From Microvirga sp. 17 mud 1-3 (GTDB lineage Bacteria; Pseudomonadota; Alphaproteobacteria; Rhizobiales; Beijerinckiaceae): a stretch of DNA of 64,000 nucleotides. A program made the position numbers and the translations under genes. How positions within the stretch are numbered: the first letter of the stretch is position 1; each line of letters opens with the position of its first letter. Shown in pieces: positions 51,604-59,722 of this stretch. The stretch lies in the NCBI RefSeq assembly GCF_003151255.1, contig NZ_CP029481.1, positions 2,976,001 to 3,040,000 of the forward strand. The letters are read 5' to 3'. The notes below the pieces were generated by a model that saw nothing but the letters and a program-made list of their open reading frames with translations, was not told the DNA's origin and searched no databases.

Positions 51604-53186
51604 TGGGCGATACCTGCGAGCGGAGCCATCAGGTCCTCACCCCTGTTGGGCGTGTAGGTGACGTTCGCCTTGGAGGCCCAGTACACCTTCGGCCAGAACA
51701 GCGGAATGACGCCGACATCCGTCATGGCGATCCGGGTCGCTTCCTGCAGGAGGGCGACGCGCTTCTGCGGATCGAACTCCGATGTGGCCTCCTTCATCTT
51801 CGCGTCGAACTGCGCGTTGGAATAGCGCGTGCGGTTGAAGGAGCCCGTTCCGGCTTCCTTGTTGGGCGTCATCAGGAGGTTGCGGAGGCTCGTCGCCGAG
51901 GTGGGCGTCGTGGTGCCGAGGGAGAAGATGAAGGCGCTGAACTGCTGCTTGCCCGCCGCGGACGCATAGACGTTGTAGGGCTGCGCGACGACGCCGTTCA
52001 CCTTGATGCCGCCGCGGGCGAACATCTGGCCGATCCCCTGCGCGGTTTCGGCATCGCCCGGGAAGCGGTCATTGGAGGTATGCAGCGTCAGGCCGAACCC
52101 TTGAGGGAAACCGGCCTCGGTGAGCAGCTTCTTGGCGCCTTCCGTGTCGGCGGCCGGCGCCTTCAGGGACGGGTCGAAGCCGCCGATTCCATCGGGAACG
52201 ATCTGCCCGGCCGCCTCGCCGGCCCCGTCCAGGATCCGGTCGACGATGAGCTGGCGGTTGACGAGCTTCGACAGTGCCTGGCGGACGCGCACGTCCTTGA
52301 GCGGGTTCGGGTTCAGAGGCTTGCCGTCCGGCCCGACCACGAACGGGCTCTCGTCGCGGCTCGCATCGAGCGCGAGATAGACGACGCGTGCAGAGGGGAT
52401 CGACCAGAGCTTGAGGCCGTTCACGCCCGAGAGGGTCTTCACGTCACCCGGCGGCACCGCATCGATCAGGTCGACGGAGCCGGAGCGCAGGGCTGCGACG
52501 CGGGCCGCATCGTTGGCGATGAACTTGATCGTGACGTTCTCGAAGGCGGGCTTCTTGCCCCAGTAGGAATCGTTGCGCACGAGCGAGATGTGATCGCCCG
52601 GCACCCATTCCTTGACCTTATAGGGGCCCGTGCCAACCGTCGCGGAACGGTCGTTGAAGGCCTCGATGGTCTTTCCTTCGGCGAGCTTCTTCTGGACGAT
52701 GTAGACGAGGCCCACCTGCTCGATGAAATCGGGCGTGGGGTTCTTCGTCTTGAACTCGATCGTCTGCGGATCGACGATCGTCATGCTGGCGATGGAGCCG
52801 ACATTGCCCGTGAAGGGCGCGGGGCTATTCGGGATGTCCTTCACGCGGGTAAGGGAGAACACCACGTCCTCGGCGGTGAGCGGGCTGCCGTCCTGGAAGG
52901 TCACGCCCGAGCGCAGCTTGATGCGCCACGTGGTCGGGTCCACGTTCTGCCAGGATTCCGCGAGCGCAGGCGTCACCTGCAGGTTCGGATCGGGCGAGAT
53001 GAGCCGGTCGAAGATCTGGGCGGCGATATTCTGGTTGTTGCCGGTGCGCGAGAAATGCGGATCGAGCGCGGAGGGCTCCGTGGAGCTGCCGATGATCAGG
53101 TCCGCCGCATAGGACGGCGAAAGCCCGAGGAGGCCGACCACCGAGACGGTGATGCTCAGGCACTTCAGGCGGGACAGAGGCTTCAT
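51600..53186 (-). CDS. Peptide-type ABC substrate-binding protein (DppA-like)
   Basis: 528 residues, SBP_bac_5 family. Sec signal (MKPLSRLKCLSITVSVVGLLGLSPSYA), then ADLIIGSSTEPSALDPHFSRTGNNQNIAAQIFDRLISPDPN, LAESWQNVDPTTWRIKLRSGVTFQDGSPLTAEDVVFS and GTGPYKVKEWVPGDHISL. Periplasmic capture of a peptide or similar solute. It follows its two ATPase genes and precedes the hydrolase. Confidence 0.95.
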   Translation of the reverse strand: MKPLSRLKCLSITVSVVGLLGLSPSYAADLIIGSSTEPSALDPHFSRTGNNQNIAAQIFDRLISPDPNLQVTPALAESWQNVDPTTWRIKLRSGVTFQDGSPLTAEDVVFSLTRVKDIPNSPAPFTGNVGSIASMTIVDPQTIEFKTKNPTPDFIEQVGLVYIVQKKLAEGKTIEAFNDRSATVGTGPYKVKEWVPGDHISLVRNDSYWGKKPAFENVTIKFIANDAARVAALRSGSVDLIDAVPPGDVKTLSGVNGLKLWSIPSARVVYLALDASRDESPFVVGPDGKPLNPNPLKDVRVRQALSKLVNRQLIVDRILDGAGEAAGQIVPDGIGGFDPSLKAPAADTEGAKKLLTEAGFPQGFGLTLHTSNDRFPGDAETAQGIGQMFARGGIKVNGVVAQPYNVYASAAGKQQFSAFIFSLGTTTPTSATSLRNLLMTPNKEAGTGSFNRTRYSNAQFDAKMKEATSEFDPQKRVALLQEATRIAMTDVGVIPLFWPKVYWASKANVTYTPNRGEDLMAPLAGIAQ

Positions 53187-53204
53187 GGTGTTCTCCCTTC
53201 TGGA

Positions 53205-54236
53205 TCAGAGTGCGGCGGCGGTCTGAGGCCGCTCGCCGGGCGTGGTCACGTCGTTGAGGTGGCAGGCGCTGATATGGCCCGGCGCGATTTCCCGCAGCGC
53301 CGGAGCCTCGCGCCGGCACCGATCGAAGGCGTGCGGGCAGCGGGGGTGGAAATGACACCCGCTGGGCGGGGACAGGGGCGACGGGATCTCGCCCTTGATG
53401 GACGAGAAGGTGCGCCGCCGGTTGGCGATGGAGGGCACCTCATCGAGGAGCGCGACCGTGTAAGGGTGGTTCGGCCTTGCGAAGAAGGCCTCGGCCGGAG
53501 CGCTCTCGACGATGCGGCCGAGATACATGATCGCGACCCGGTCGCTGATATGCTTCACGACGCCGATGTCGTGGCTGATGAACAGATAGGTCAGCCCGAG
53601 GTCGCGCCTCAGCTCCATGAACAGGTTGATGATCTGCGCCTGGATCGACACGTCGAGGGCCGCGACGGATTCGTCGCACACAATGAATTGCGGCTTGACC
53701 GCGAGGGCCCGCGCGATGCCGATGCGCTGCCGCTGACCGCCGGAGAATTGGTGTGGAAAGCGCTCGCGGTAGTTGGGATCGAGCCCGACGCGCTCCATGA
53801 GGCCGGCGACGTAATCCGCCTTCTCGCGCCGCGGCACGAGGCCGTGTGCGACAGGCGCCTCGCCGATGATGTCGATAACCCGCTTGCGCGGATTGAGGGA
53901 CGACATCGGGTCCTGGAAGATCATCTGGGCCGCAAGGCGCGCCGCGCGGGCCTCCTTGTGCGGAAGCTCCCGGCGGTCCCGGCCATTCCAGAAAACGGTT
54001 CCGTCGCTCTGGGGCATGATGCCCGCCATGACGCGGCCGAGGGTCGATTTTCCGCAGCCGGATTCGCCCACGAGGCCAACCACCTCGCCCGGCATGATCC
54101 TGAGATCCACATGGTCGACCGCGTGGACGACCTGAGGCTTCACGTCGGCCCCGAGATAACGCGCGAGCCGCTCCGCATAGTCCAGTTCCCGGACGAAGCG
54201 TTTCGAAACTCCGGCGGCTTCGATCAGCGGCGTCAT
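53205..54236 (-). CDS. Peptide-type ABC ATPase (DppF-like)
   Basis: 343 residues. Walker A GESGCGKSTLGRVM, signature FSGGQRQRIGIARALAVKPQFIVCDESVAALD and the C-terminal oligopeptide ABC extension with Cys-rich FHPRCPHAFDRCRREAP. ATG 54236 overlaps the upstream stop by four bases and is preferred to 54272. Second of two ATPases of the importer. Confidence 0.95.
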   Translation of the reverse strand: MTPLIEAAGVSKRFVRELDYAERLARYLGADVKPQVVHAVDHVDLRIMPGEVVGLVGESGCGKSTLGRVMAGIMPQSDGTVFWNGRDRRELPHKEARAARLAAQMIFQDPMSSLNPRKRVIDIIGEAPVAHGLVPRREKADYVAGLMERVGLDPNYRERFPHQFSGGQRQRIGIARALAVKPQFIVCDESVAALDVSIQAQIINLFMELRRDLGLTYLFISHDIGVVKHISDRVAIMYLGRIVESAPAEAFFARPNHPYTVALLDEVPSIANRRRTFSSIKGEIPSPLSPPSGCHFHPRCPHAFDRCRREAPALREIAPGHISACHLNDVTTPGERPQTAAAL

Positions 54237-55207
54237 GCGGCTCTCCTCGCCTGCGGGTGGAAGCATCGCCATGCGACGGGACCGGCGCTCTCGAGCGGCG
54301 GCTCCGTTCCGCAGATCTCCGTTGCGAAAGCGCAGCGCGTCCGGAACGCACAGCCGGAAGGCCTGTGGAGCGGAGACGGCGCCATGCCCGGAATGGCCTT
54401 CAGCGGTGCTCCGCGCGGCACATTCGCGGCGACCGATTGCAGAAGCCCGATCGTATAGGGATGAACGGGGCGGTCCAGCACATCGTCCGTGGGCCCGGTC
54501 TCGACGATGCGGCCGGCATACATCACGGCGATGCGGTGCGCGAGGCCGGCCACGACCCCGAGATCATGACTGATCCACACGAGCGCCATGCCGAGCTCCT
54601 TCGAGAGCGTCTGGATCTGCGCGAGGATCTGCGACTGGATGGTGACGTCGAGCGCGGTCGTCGGCTCGTCCGCGATGATGAGGTCAGGGCGGTGCAGGAG
54701 CGCGATCGCGATGGCGACGCGCTGGCGCATGCCGCCGGAGAACTGGTGCGGATAGGCCGCAAGCCGCTCCTCGGGCGACGGGATGCCGACCATGCCGAGC
54801 GTATCGCGGGCCCTCGCACGTGCTTCCTTCACGCTCACCTTCTCGTGGGCCAGGACCGTCTCGACCATCTGCGTGCCGACGCTGAGCACGGGGTTCAGCG
54901 TCATCATGGGATCCTGGAAGATCATTGCGATCCGCCGGCCGCGCAGCTTCTGCATCTCGTGGGTCGGAAGCCCGACGAGATCCTGCCCCTGGAAGAGGAT
55001 CCGCCCGCCGACGACCCGACCGGGCGGGTCGACCAGCCCGAGGATCGAGAAGCCGGTGATCGACTTGCCCGATCCGGATTCGCCCACGAGCCCGAGCACC
55101 TCGCCGCGGGCGACCTCGAAGCTGACGCCGTCGACGGCTTTGACGACGCCCTTCTCGGTGAAGAAATGGGTCTGGAGATTTTCGACGATCAGGGTCGAAC
55201 CGGTCAT
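54233..55207 (-). CDS. Peptide-type ABC ATPase (DppD-like)
   Basis: 324 residues. Walker [16 protein letters not shown], signature [32 protein letters not shown], and C-terminal [17 protein letters not shown]. First ATPase of the importer. ATG 55207 directly follows the permease gene. Confidence 0.95.
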   Translation of the reverse strand: MTGSTLIVENLQTHFFTEKGVVKAVDGVSFEVARGEVLGLVGESGSGKSITGFSILGLVDPPGRVVGGRILFQGQDLVGLPTHEMQKLRGRRIAMIFQDPMMTLNPVLSVGTQMVETVLAHEKVSVKEARARARDTLGMVGIPSPEERLAAYPHQFSGGMRQRVAIAIALLHRPDLIIADEPTTALDVTIQSQILAQIQTLSKELGMALVWISHDLGVVAGLAHRIAVMYAGRIVETGPTDDVLDRPVHPYTIGLLQSVAANVPRGAPLKAIPGMAPSPLHRPSGCAFRTRCAFATEICGTEPPLESAGPVAWRCFHPQARRAA

Positions 55208-55217
55208 GCCATTCCCC

Positions 55218-56120
55218 TCACCGCTCGAGCCGCGGGTTCAGCACTTCGCGCAGGCGGTCGCCGACGATGTTGATGCTGAAGACGAGGAGAACCAGCAGAA
55301 TGCCCGGATAGACGCTGATCCAGTACTGTCCCGACATGAGAACCTCGTAGCCGTTGGCGATGAGAAGGCCGAGGGACGGCTCGGTGATCGGCAGCCCGAT
55401 GCCGAGGAAGCTCAGGGTCGCCTCCGCCGAAATGGCGTTCGCGACCTGCAGCGTGCCGATCACGATCAGGGGCGGAAGGCAGTTGGGCAGCAGGTGCCCG
55501 AAGAGGATGCGCGTCCGGCTCAGGTCGAGGCAGGCCGCCGCCTCCACGTATTCCTTGCCCTTCTCCACCAGGGCGGCGCCGCGCACTGCCCGGGCGAAGA
55601 GCGCCCATTGCACCAGCACCAGGGCGAACATGACCTTGCCGATGCCCTGGCCGATGGTGGCGAGCAGCATCAGGGCCACGAGGATGGTCGGGAAGCCGAG
55701 CATGAGATCGACGAGGCGCATGATCAGCGTGTCGACGCGGCCGCCGAAATAGGCCGCCATCAGGCCGAGCGCGGTGCCGATCCCGAGCGCGATGACGCCG
55801 CTGACCACGCCGACTGCGAGGCTCGTGCGCAGGCCGTAGATCATGGCCGACAGCATGTCCCGTCCCTGCCCGTCCGTGCCGAGCCAGTAGATGCCGCCAT
55901 CCATGCTCTCGGAGCCCGGCGGCAGCCGCGCATCCATGATGCTGATCTGCATCAGGTCGTAAGGGTTCTGCGGCGCGAGCCACGGCCCGACGGCCGCCGC
56001 GAGGAGCAGCAGCACGAGGACGACGGCCGCGACGGTGGCTTTCGGGCTCTTGAGCAGGCCGTTGAGCGCGCGTCCCAGCAGCGTGTCGGAGGCTGGTCTC
56101 CGAAGGATGGCGGCCGTCAT
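55218..56120 (-). CDS. Peptide-type ABC permease (DppC-like)
   Basis: 300 residues, six hydrophobic segments. YWLGTDGQGRDMLSAMIYGLRTSLAVGVVSG and the coupling loop VEKGKEYVEAAACLDLSRTRILFGHLLPNCLPPLIVIGTLQ are typical DppC features. ATG 56120 overlaps the upstream stop (56117) by four bases. The long frame upstream of this start is a shadow of the other permease. Confidence 0.94.
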   Translation of the reverse strand: MTAAILRRPASDTLLGRALNGLLKSPKATVAAVVLVLLLLAAAVGPWLAPQNPYDLMQISIMDARLPPGSESMDGGIYWLGTDGQGRDMLSAMIYGLRTSLAVGVVSGVIALGIGTALGLMAAYFGGRVDTLIMRLVDLMLGFPTILVALMLLATIGQGIGKVMFALVLVQWALFARAVRGAALVEKGKEYVEAAACLDLSRTRILFGHLLPNCLPPLIVIGTLQVANAISAEATLSFLGIGLPITEPSLGLLIANGYEVLMSGQYWISVYPGILLVLLVFSINIVGDRLREVLNPRLER

Positions 56121-57091
56121 GATGCGCTCCCCAGCCGGATCCGCGGGTCGAGCAGCGAATAGAGAATGTCGACCACGAAGTTGATGACGATGAACAGGGT
56201 GACGACGACGAGCAGGTAGGCCACCACCACCGGCCGGTCGAGGCGCATGATCGAGTCGATCAGCAGCTTGCCCATTCCCGGCCAGGCGAAGATCGTCTCG
56301 GTCACGATCGCGAACGCGATGAGGCTGCCGAACTCGACGCCGACCACCGTGACAATGGGGATCATGATGTTCTTGAGCACATGCACCGAAACGATCCGGC
56401 GCTCCGAGAGCCCCTTGGCCCGCGCGAACTTCACGAAGTCGAGCGGCATGGTTTCCCGCACGCCGCTGCGCGTGAGGCGGATGACGAGCGAAATCTTGAA
56501 GAGCGCGAGATTGAGCGCCGGCAGGATGAGATGCATCACGCCGGACCAGGTCGCGAGGCTCGTCCTGATGCCGAAAAGGCTCCCGACCTCGCCGCGGCCC
56601 GTGGACGGCAGCCATCCCAGCCAGACCGAGAAGATCATGATGAGCATCATGCCCTGCCAGAAATTCGGCAGGCTGAAGCCGAGGATCGAACCGGTCATGA
56701 CGGTTTCGTCCACGGCCGTGCCGGGCTTCAAACCGGCCCAGAGGCCCAGCGGGATGCCCAGGACAAGCGAGAGCGCGAGTGCCACGAAGGCGAGTTCGAG
56801 CGTCGCCGGCATCCGGTTGAGGATGAGGTCGATGGAAGGCTGGTTGAACACGAAGGAGCGGCCCAGATCGCCATGAAGGGCGTTCCAGATGAAGGTGCCG
56901 TATTGCTCGATGAGGGACCGGTCGAGCCCGAGCGCCCGGATCGCCTGCTCCCGCTCGGCGGGCGAGGCATCGCCGGCGATCAGGATGTCGACCGGATTGC
57001 CGATGGCGTAGATGCCCGCGAAGACGATGATCGACGTGATGAAGAGAACCAGCAGACTTTGCGAAAGTCGTCTAATAATGAAAACAGTCAT
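56117..57091 (-). CDS. Peptide-type ABC permease (DppB-like)
   Basis: 324 residues, six hydrophobic segments, typical DppB start FIIRRLSQSLLVLFITSIIVFAGIYAIGNPVD. The coupling loop is MPLDFVKFARAKGLSERRIVSVHVLKNIMIPIVTVVGVEFGS. First gene of the six-gene importer operon, starting 203 bases from the divergent LysR gene. Confidence 0.94.
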   Translation of the reverse strand: MTVFIIRRLSQSLLVLFITSIIVFAGIYAIGNPVDILIAGDASPAEREQAIRALGLDRSLIEQYGTFIWNALHGDLGRSFVFNQPSIDLILNRMPATLELAFVALALSLVLGIPLGLWAGLKPGTAVDETVMTGSILGFSLPNFWQGMMLIMIFSVWLGWLPSTGRGEVGSLFGIRTSLATWSGVMHLILPALNLALFKISLVIRLTRSGVRETMPLDFVKFARAKGLSERRIVSVHVLKNIMIPIVTVVGVEFGSLIAFAIVTETIFAWPGMGKLLIDSIMRLDRPVVVAYLLVVVTLFIVINFVVDILYSLLDPRIRLGSAS

Positions 57092-57293
57092 AGGAAAGGC
57101 TCCGGCGGCCGGAGCCGGCAGCCCGCACAGACTTTCGGAGTTTTCCGCAGATAACGTTCCATCGATACGCTTTCATTCGGACAGTGTGGGATAATTACGC
57201 ATCGCCCGGGGGCACGCGCAACAGTATGAGGAAATGAGATAGGTCAATGAAATTTTGGGAAAGCGCGGCGGCGCCTGAGGCACGTTCCGGACC
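57092..57293. promoter_or_regulatory. Divergent promoter region between importer and LysR gene
   Basis: 202 bases between the divergently oriented importer operon and LysR gene, locally A/T-richer at 57060-57090 and 57140-57250. The arrangement is classical for LysR control of the neighbouring operon. I could not fix the exact operator. A GGCTCC-GGC(GG)CCGGAGCC-type hairpin at about 57101-57118 lies just upstream of the permease start. Confidence 0.45.
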
Positions 57294-58211
57294 ATGAACC
57301 TGAAGCAGCTCGAAGTCCTGAAGGCCATCGTCGCCACGGGCTCCACGGTCGGCGCCTCGACGATCCTGGGAATTTCGCAATCTGCCATCAGCCGGCATCT
57401 GACGGGCCTCGAGGCCGAAATCGGCTTCGAACTCTTCATCCGCGACAAGGGACGCCTCATCCCAAGGCCAGAGGCCAAGGCGCTCGTGCCCGAGGTGGAG
57501 GAACTCACCGAGGTGCTGGCCCGCGTCCGGCGGAAGGCCGCCGACATCAAGGCGGGATCGAGCGGCGACACGCTGCTCAGGGTTGCGTTCCCGCACAGCA
57601 TCACGACCACGCTCCTGCCCAAGGTCCTCTCCCAGTATTTCGAGCTCCATCCCAAGGCCGTCGTGGAGACGCTCTCTGGCCCCTACGGGGCGATCGAGCA
57701 GATGATCCAGGCGCGCAGCGCCGATCTGGGCTTCGTGCGCCTGCCGACCGAGGACCAGAGCTTCAAGGTGCGGCCGCTCCTGCGCGGCGAAACCACATGC
57801 GTCATGGCGAAGGGACATCCGCTGGCCTCGAAGGAGCAGGTGGAGCTGAAGGATCTGGCGCGGAACGATCTCATCCTGCTGGGGCGGCAAAGGACGGCAC
57901 GGCACGAGCTCGAATACGAGCTGCGCAACGCCAGGGCGCCCCATCACTGCCGCGTGGAGGTCCATTCGGTCGAGGCGGCCTGCGCCTGTGCGGCGGCCGG
58001 CCTCGGGGTGGCGGTCGTTCCGGCGCTGATCGCAAGCTTCTTCCGCTCGCCCGAGATCGTGATGCGCCCCTTCCGTCCGGCCCGCATCTCCGATTACGGG
58101 ATCATCACCCTTCCGAGCCTCCCCCTGTCGAAGCGGGCGGAGGATTTCGTGGCGCTCTTCGCCCAAGAGGTCATCTCGAAGGCCACAGGCACGGTCAGCA
58201 TCGACGCATGA
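57294..58211 (+). CDS. LysR family transcriptional regulator
   Basis: 305 residues. The N-terminal winged helix MNLKQLEVLKAIVATGSTVGASTILGISQSAISRHLTGLEAEIGFELFIRDKGRLIPRPEAK is followed by the two-subdomain effector domain (LLRVAFPHSITTTLLPKVLSQYFELHPKAV; GLGVAVVPALIASFF). Divergent from the peptide importer operon, its probable target. Effector unknown. Confidence 0.93.
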   Translation: MNLKQLEVLKAIVATGSTVGASTILGISQSAISRHLTGLEAEIGFELFIRDKGRLIPRPEAKALVPEVEELTEVLARVRRKAADIKAGSSGDTLLRVAFPHSITTTLLPKVLSQYFELHPKAVVETLSGPYGAIEQMIQARSADLGFVRLPTEDQSFKVRPLLRGETTCVMAKGHPLASKEQVELKDLARNDLILLGRQRTARHELEYELRNARAPHHCRVEVHSVEAACACAAAGLGVAVVPALIASFFRSPEIVMRPFRPARISDYGIITLPSLPLSKRAEDFVALFAQEVISKATGTVSIDA

Positions 58212-58342
58212 GCCCGCCCGGCAGCGCCGGTCGGCATCTCTAACGGATCTGCGGGCATCGGTGGTAAAGGACGGCGCGAGGCTCCGGGGACGGATTCGGC
58301 ACGGACCTCCGCATGATTTATGTCTCTTTCGAGAAGGCTGCG

Positions 58343-58960
58343 ATGACGAGCACAAGGGCCTGGGTACGCCTGCCATCCGGCAAGCGGCTCGATCTTCTCC
58401 ACCCCACTCCCTTCGACTGGGACGACGAGGATCTGGCGCTCGGCCTGGCGCGGACCTACCGGTGGGGCGGTCACTCGGCATGGCCCCTGCCCCTCTCGGT
58501 GGCCCAGCACTCCTTGAGCGTCATGCTCCTGAGCCGCACCCTCCTGGGGGCCGAAAACACGCCCCAGCGCGAGCTCAGGGAATTGCTGCACGATGCGGAT
58601 GAGGGCCTGCTCGGCTTCGATTGCATCTCGGTCATCAAGCCTTTCCTGGGCGAGGGCTTCCGCACGCTCACGGAGCAGCTTCAGAATGCGATCTTCGTCC
58701 GCTACGGCCTCCAGAAATGGACCGCGAGGGAGAAGGCACTTCACAAACGGGCCGACCGCATCTGCGCGGCGACCGAGGCCGTCCACGTGGTCGGCTGGAG
58801 CATCGAGGAGGCCCGCCGCACCCTGAAGATCCCCCACGAGCCGCTCTGGAACGACCCCCTCGTCGCGCAATATGGCGGCACGCCCTGGGAGCCGTGGCCG
58901 CCGACGGTCGCGGCCGAGCGTTTCCTCGCGGAGCTGCGGCGCCTGACCGCGAAGGCGTAA
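58343..58960 (+). CDS. HD-domain phosphohydrolase-like protein (YfbR-like)
   Basis: 205 residues from ATG 58343 (alternative 58313). HD pattern: SVAQHSLSVMLLSR, then ELLHDADEGLLGF (His-Asp) and a later Asp in HKRADRICAATEA. It resembles YfbR-like 5'-nucleotidase/HD hydrolases. N-terminal RAWVRLPSGKRLDLLHPTPFDW is characteristic of this group. Possible nucleotide phosphate substrate. Single gene. Confidence 0.82.
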   Translation: MTSTRAWVRLPSGKRLDLLHPTPFDWDDEDLALGLARTYRWGGHSAWPLPLSVAQHSLSVMLLSRTLLGAENTPQRELRELLHDADEGLLGFDCISVIKPFLGEGFRTLTEQLQNAIFVRYGLQKWTAREKALHKRADRICAATEAVHVVGWSIEEARRTLKIPHEPLWNDPLVAQYGGTPWEPWPPTVAAERFLAELRRLTAKA

Positions 58961-59020
58961 AGGCCTTTGAGACGCCCTGTCGCGGGTGAGTGCCCGTCCG
59001 TATGGTCACGCCGCCCGCCG

Positions 59021-59067
59021 GAGCATCGGACGCAAAAGTGGGAACGGTTCTGCGTGAAAAGATGCTC
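59021..59067. repeat. Hyphomicrobiales-type dispersed palindrome
   Basis: GAGCATC ... GATGCTC outer arms, with ACGCA / TGCGT inner arms around AAAGTGGGAACGGTTC. Sequences of this form (ACGCAAAAGTGGGAAC...) are scattered in intergenic regions of many rhizobial and methylobacterial genomes, from memory. It supports the assignment to that order. Confidence 0.7.
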
Positions 59068-59150
59068 AAAAACAAAAGCTTAAAGCCATGAATCCTCCTA
59101 TGATCCCTCCTCTGCCCTGATGGGCTTCCTCCCATACGAGGCTCAAGACC

Positions 59151-59669
59151 ATGCCGACCCTGCACGTCTGCCCCCTGTCCCGCCTGCACGACACGGTGAC
59201 GGAAATCCGCGCCAGCCACGTGGTGACCCTGATCAATGTGGGCTCGGCCGTGGAGCGCCCGCCCGCCATTGCGCCGGAGCGGCATCTTTTCCTCGGCGTG
59301 AGCGACATCGTGGAGCCGATGGACGGCCATATCCTGCCGGCCGCCGAGCATATCGAGCGGCTGCTTGCCTTCGTCGGGACCTGGGAGCGGGAAAGCCCCC
59401 TCGTGTTCCATTGCTGGGCCGGGATCAGCCGCTCGACCGCCGCAGCCTTCATCTCGGCCTGCGCGCTCGCGCCGGAGCGGGACGAGGCCGAGATCGCCCA
59501 GGCCCTGCGGCTCGCCTCCCCCACGGCGACGCCCAATGCCCGCTTCGTCGCCCTTGCGGACGACGTGCTGGGACGGCGCGGCCGGATGGTCGAGGCGGTG
59601 CGCGGCATCGGCCGCGGGGCCGAGGCTATGGAGGGCACACCCTTCATGTTACAGCTTAGCAGGGGCTAG
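59151..59669 (+). CDS. Tyrosine-phosphatase-like protein
   Basis: 172 residues. The P-loop is FHCWAGISRSTAAAF (C-x5-R-S), preceded by an Asp-containing loop LGVSDIVEPMDGH, as in dual-specificity or cyclin-type phosphatases. N-terminal LHVCPLSRLHDTVTEIRASHVVTLINVG is common in alphaproteobacterial homologues. Probably dephosphorylates phosphotyrosine or a small phosphorylated substrate. Confidence 0.85.
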   Translation: MPTLHVCPLSRLHDTVTEIRASHVVTLINVGSAVERPPAIAPERHLFLGVSDIVEPMDGHILPAAEHIERLLAFVGTWERESPLVFHCWAGISRSTAAAFISACALAPERDEAEIAQALRLASPTATPNARFVALADDVLGRRGRMVEAVRGIGRGAEAMEGTPFMLQLSRG

Positions 59670-59722
59670 ACGATTCCGCCTGCGGCGGGGCTCTGTCCTG
59701 GAAAAAAGCCTGAGGAAACGCT

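Noticed and set aside
51594..54458. 954-codon plus-strand frame across the peptide importer genes
   Set aside because: Antisense to two genes with full motifs. Long shadow frames of this kind are common in high-GC genes.
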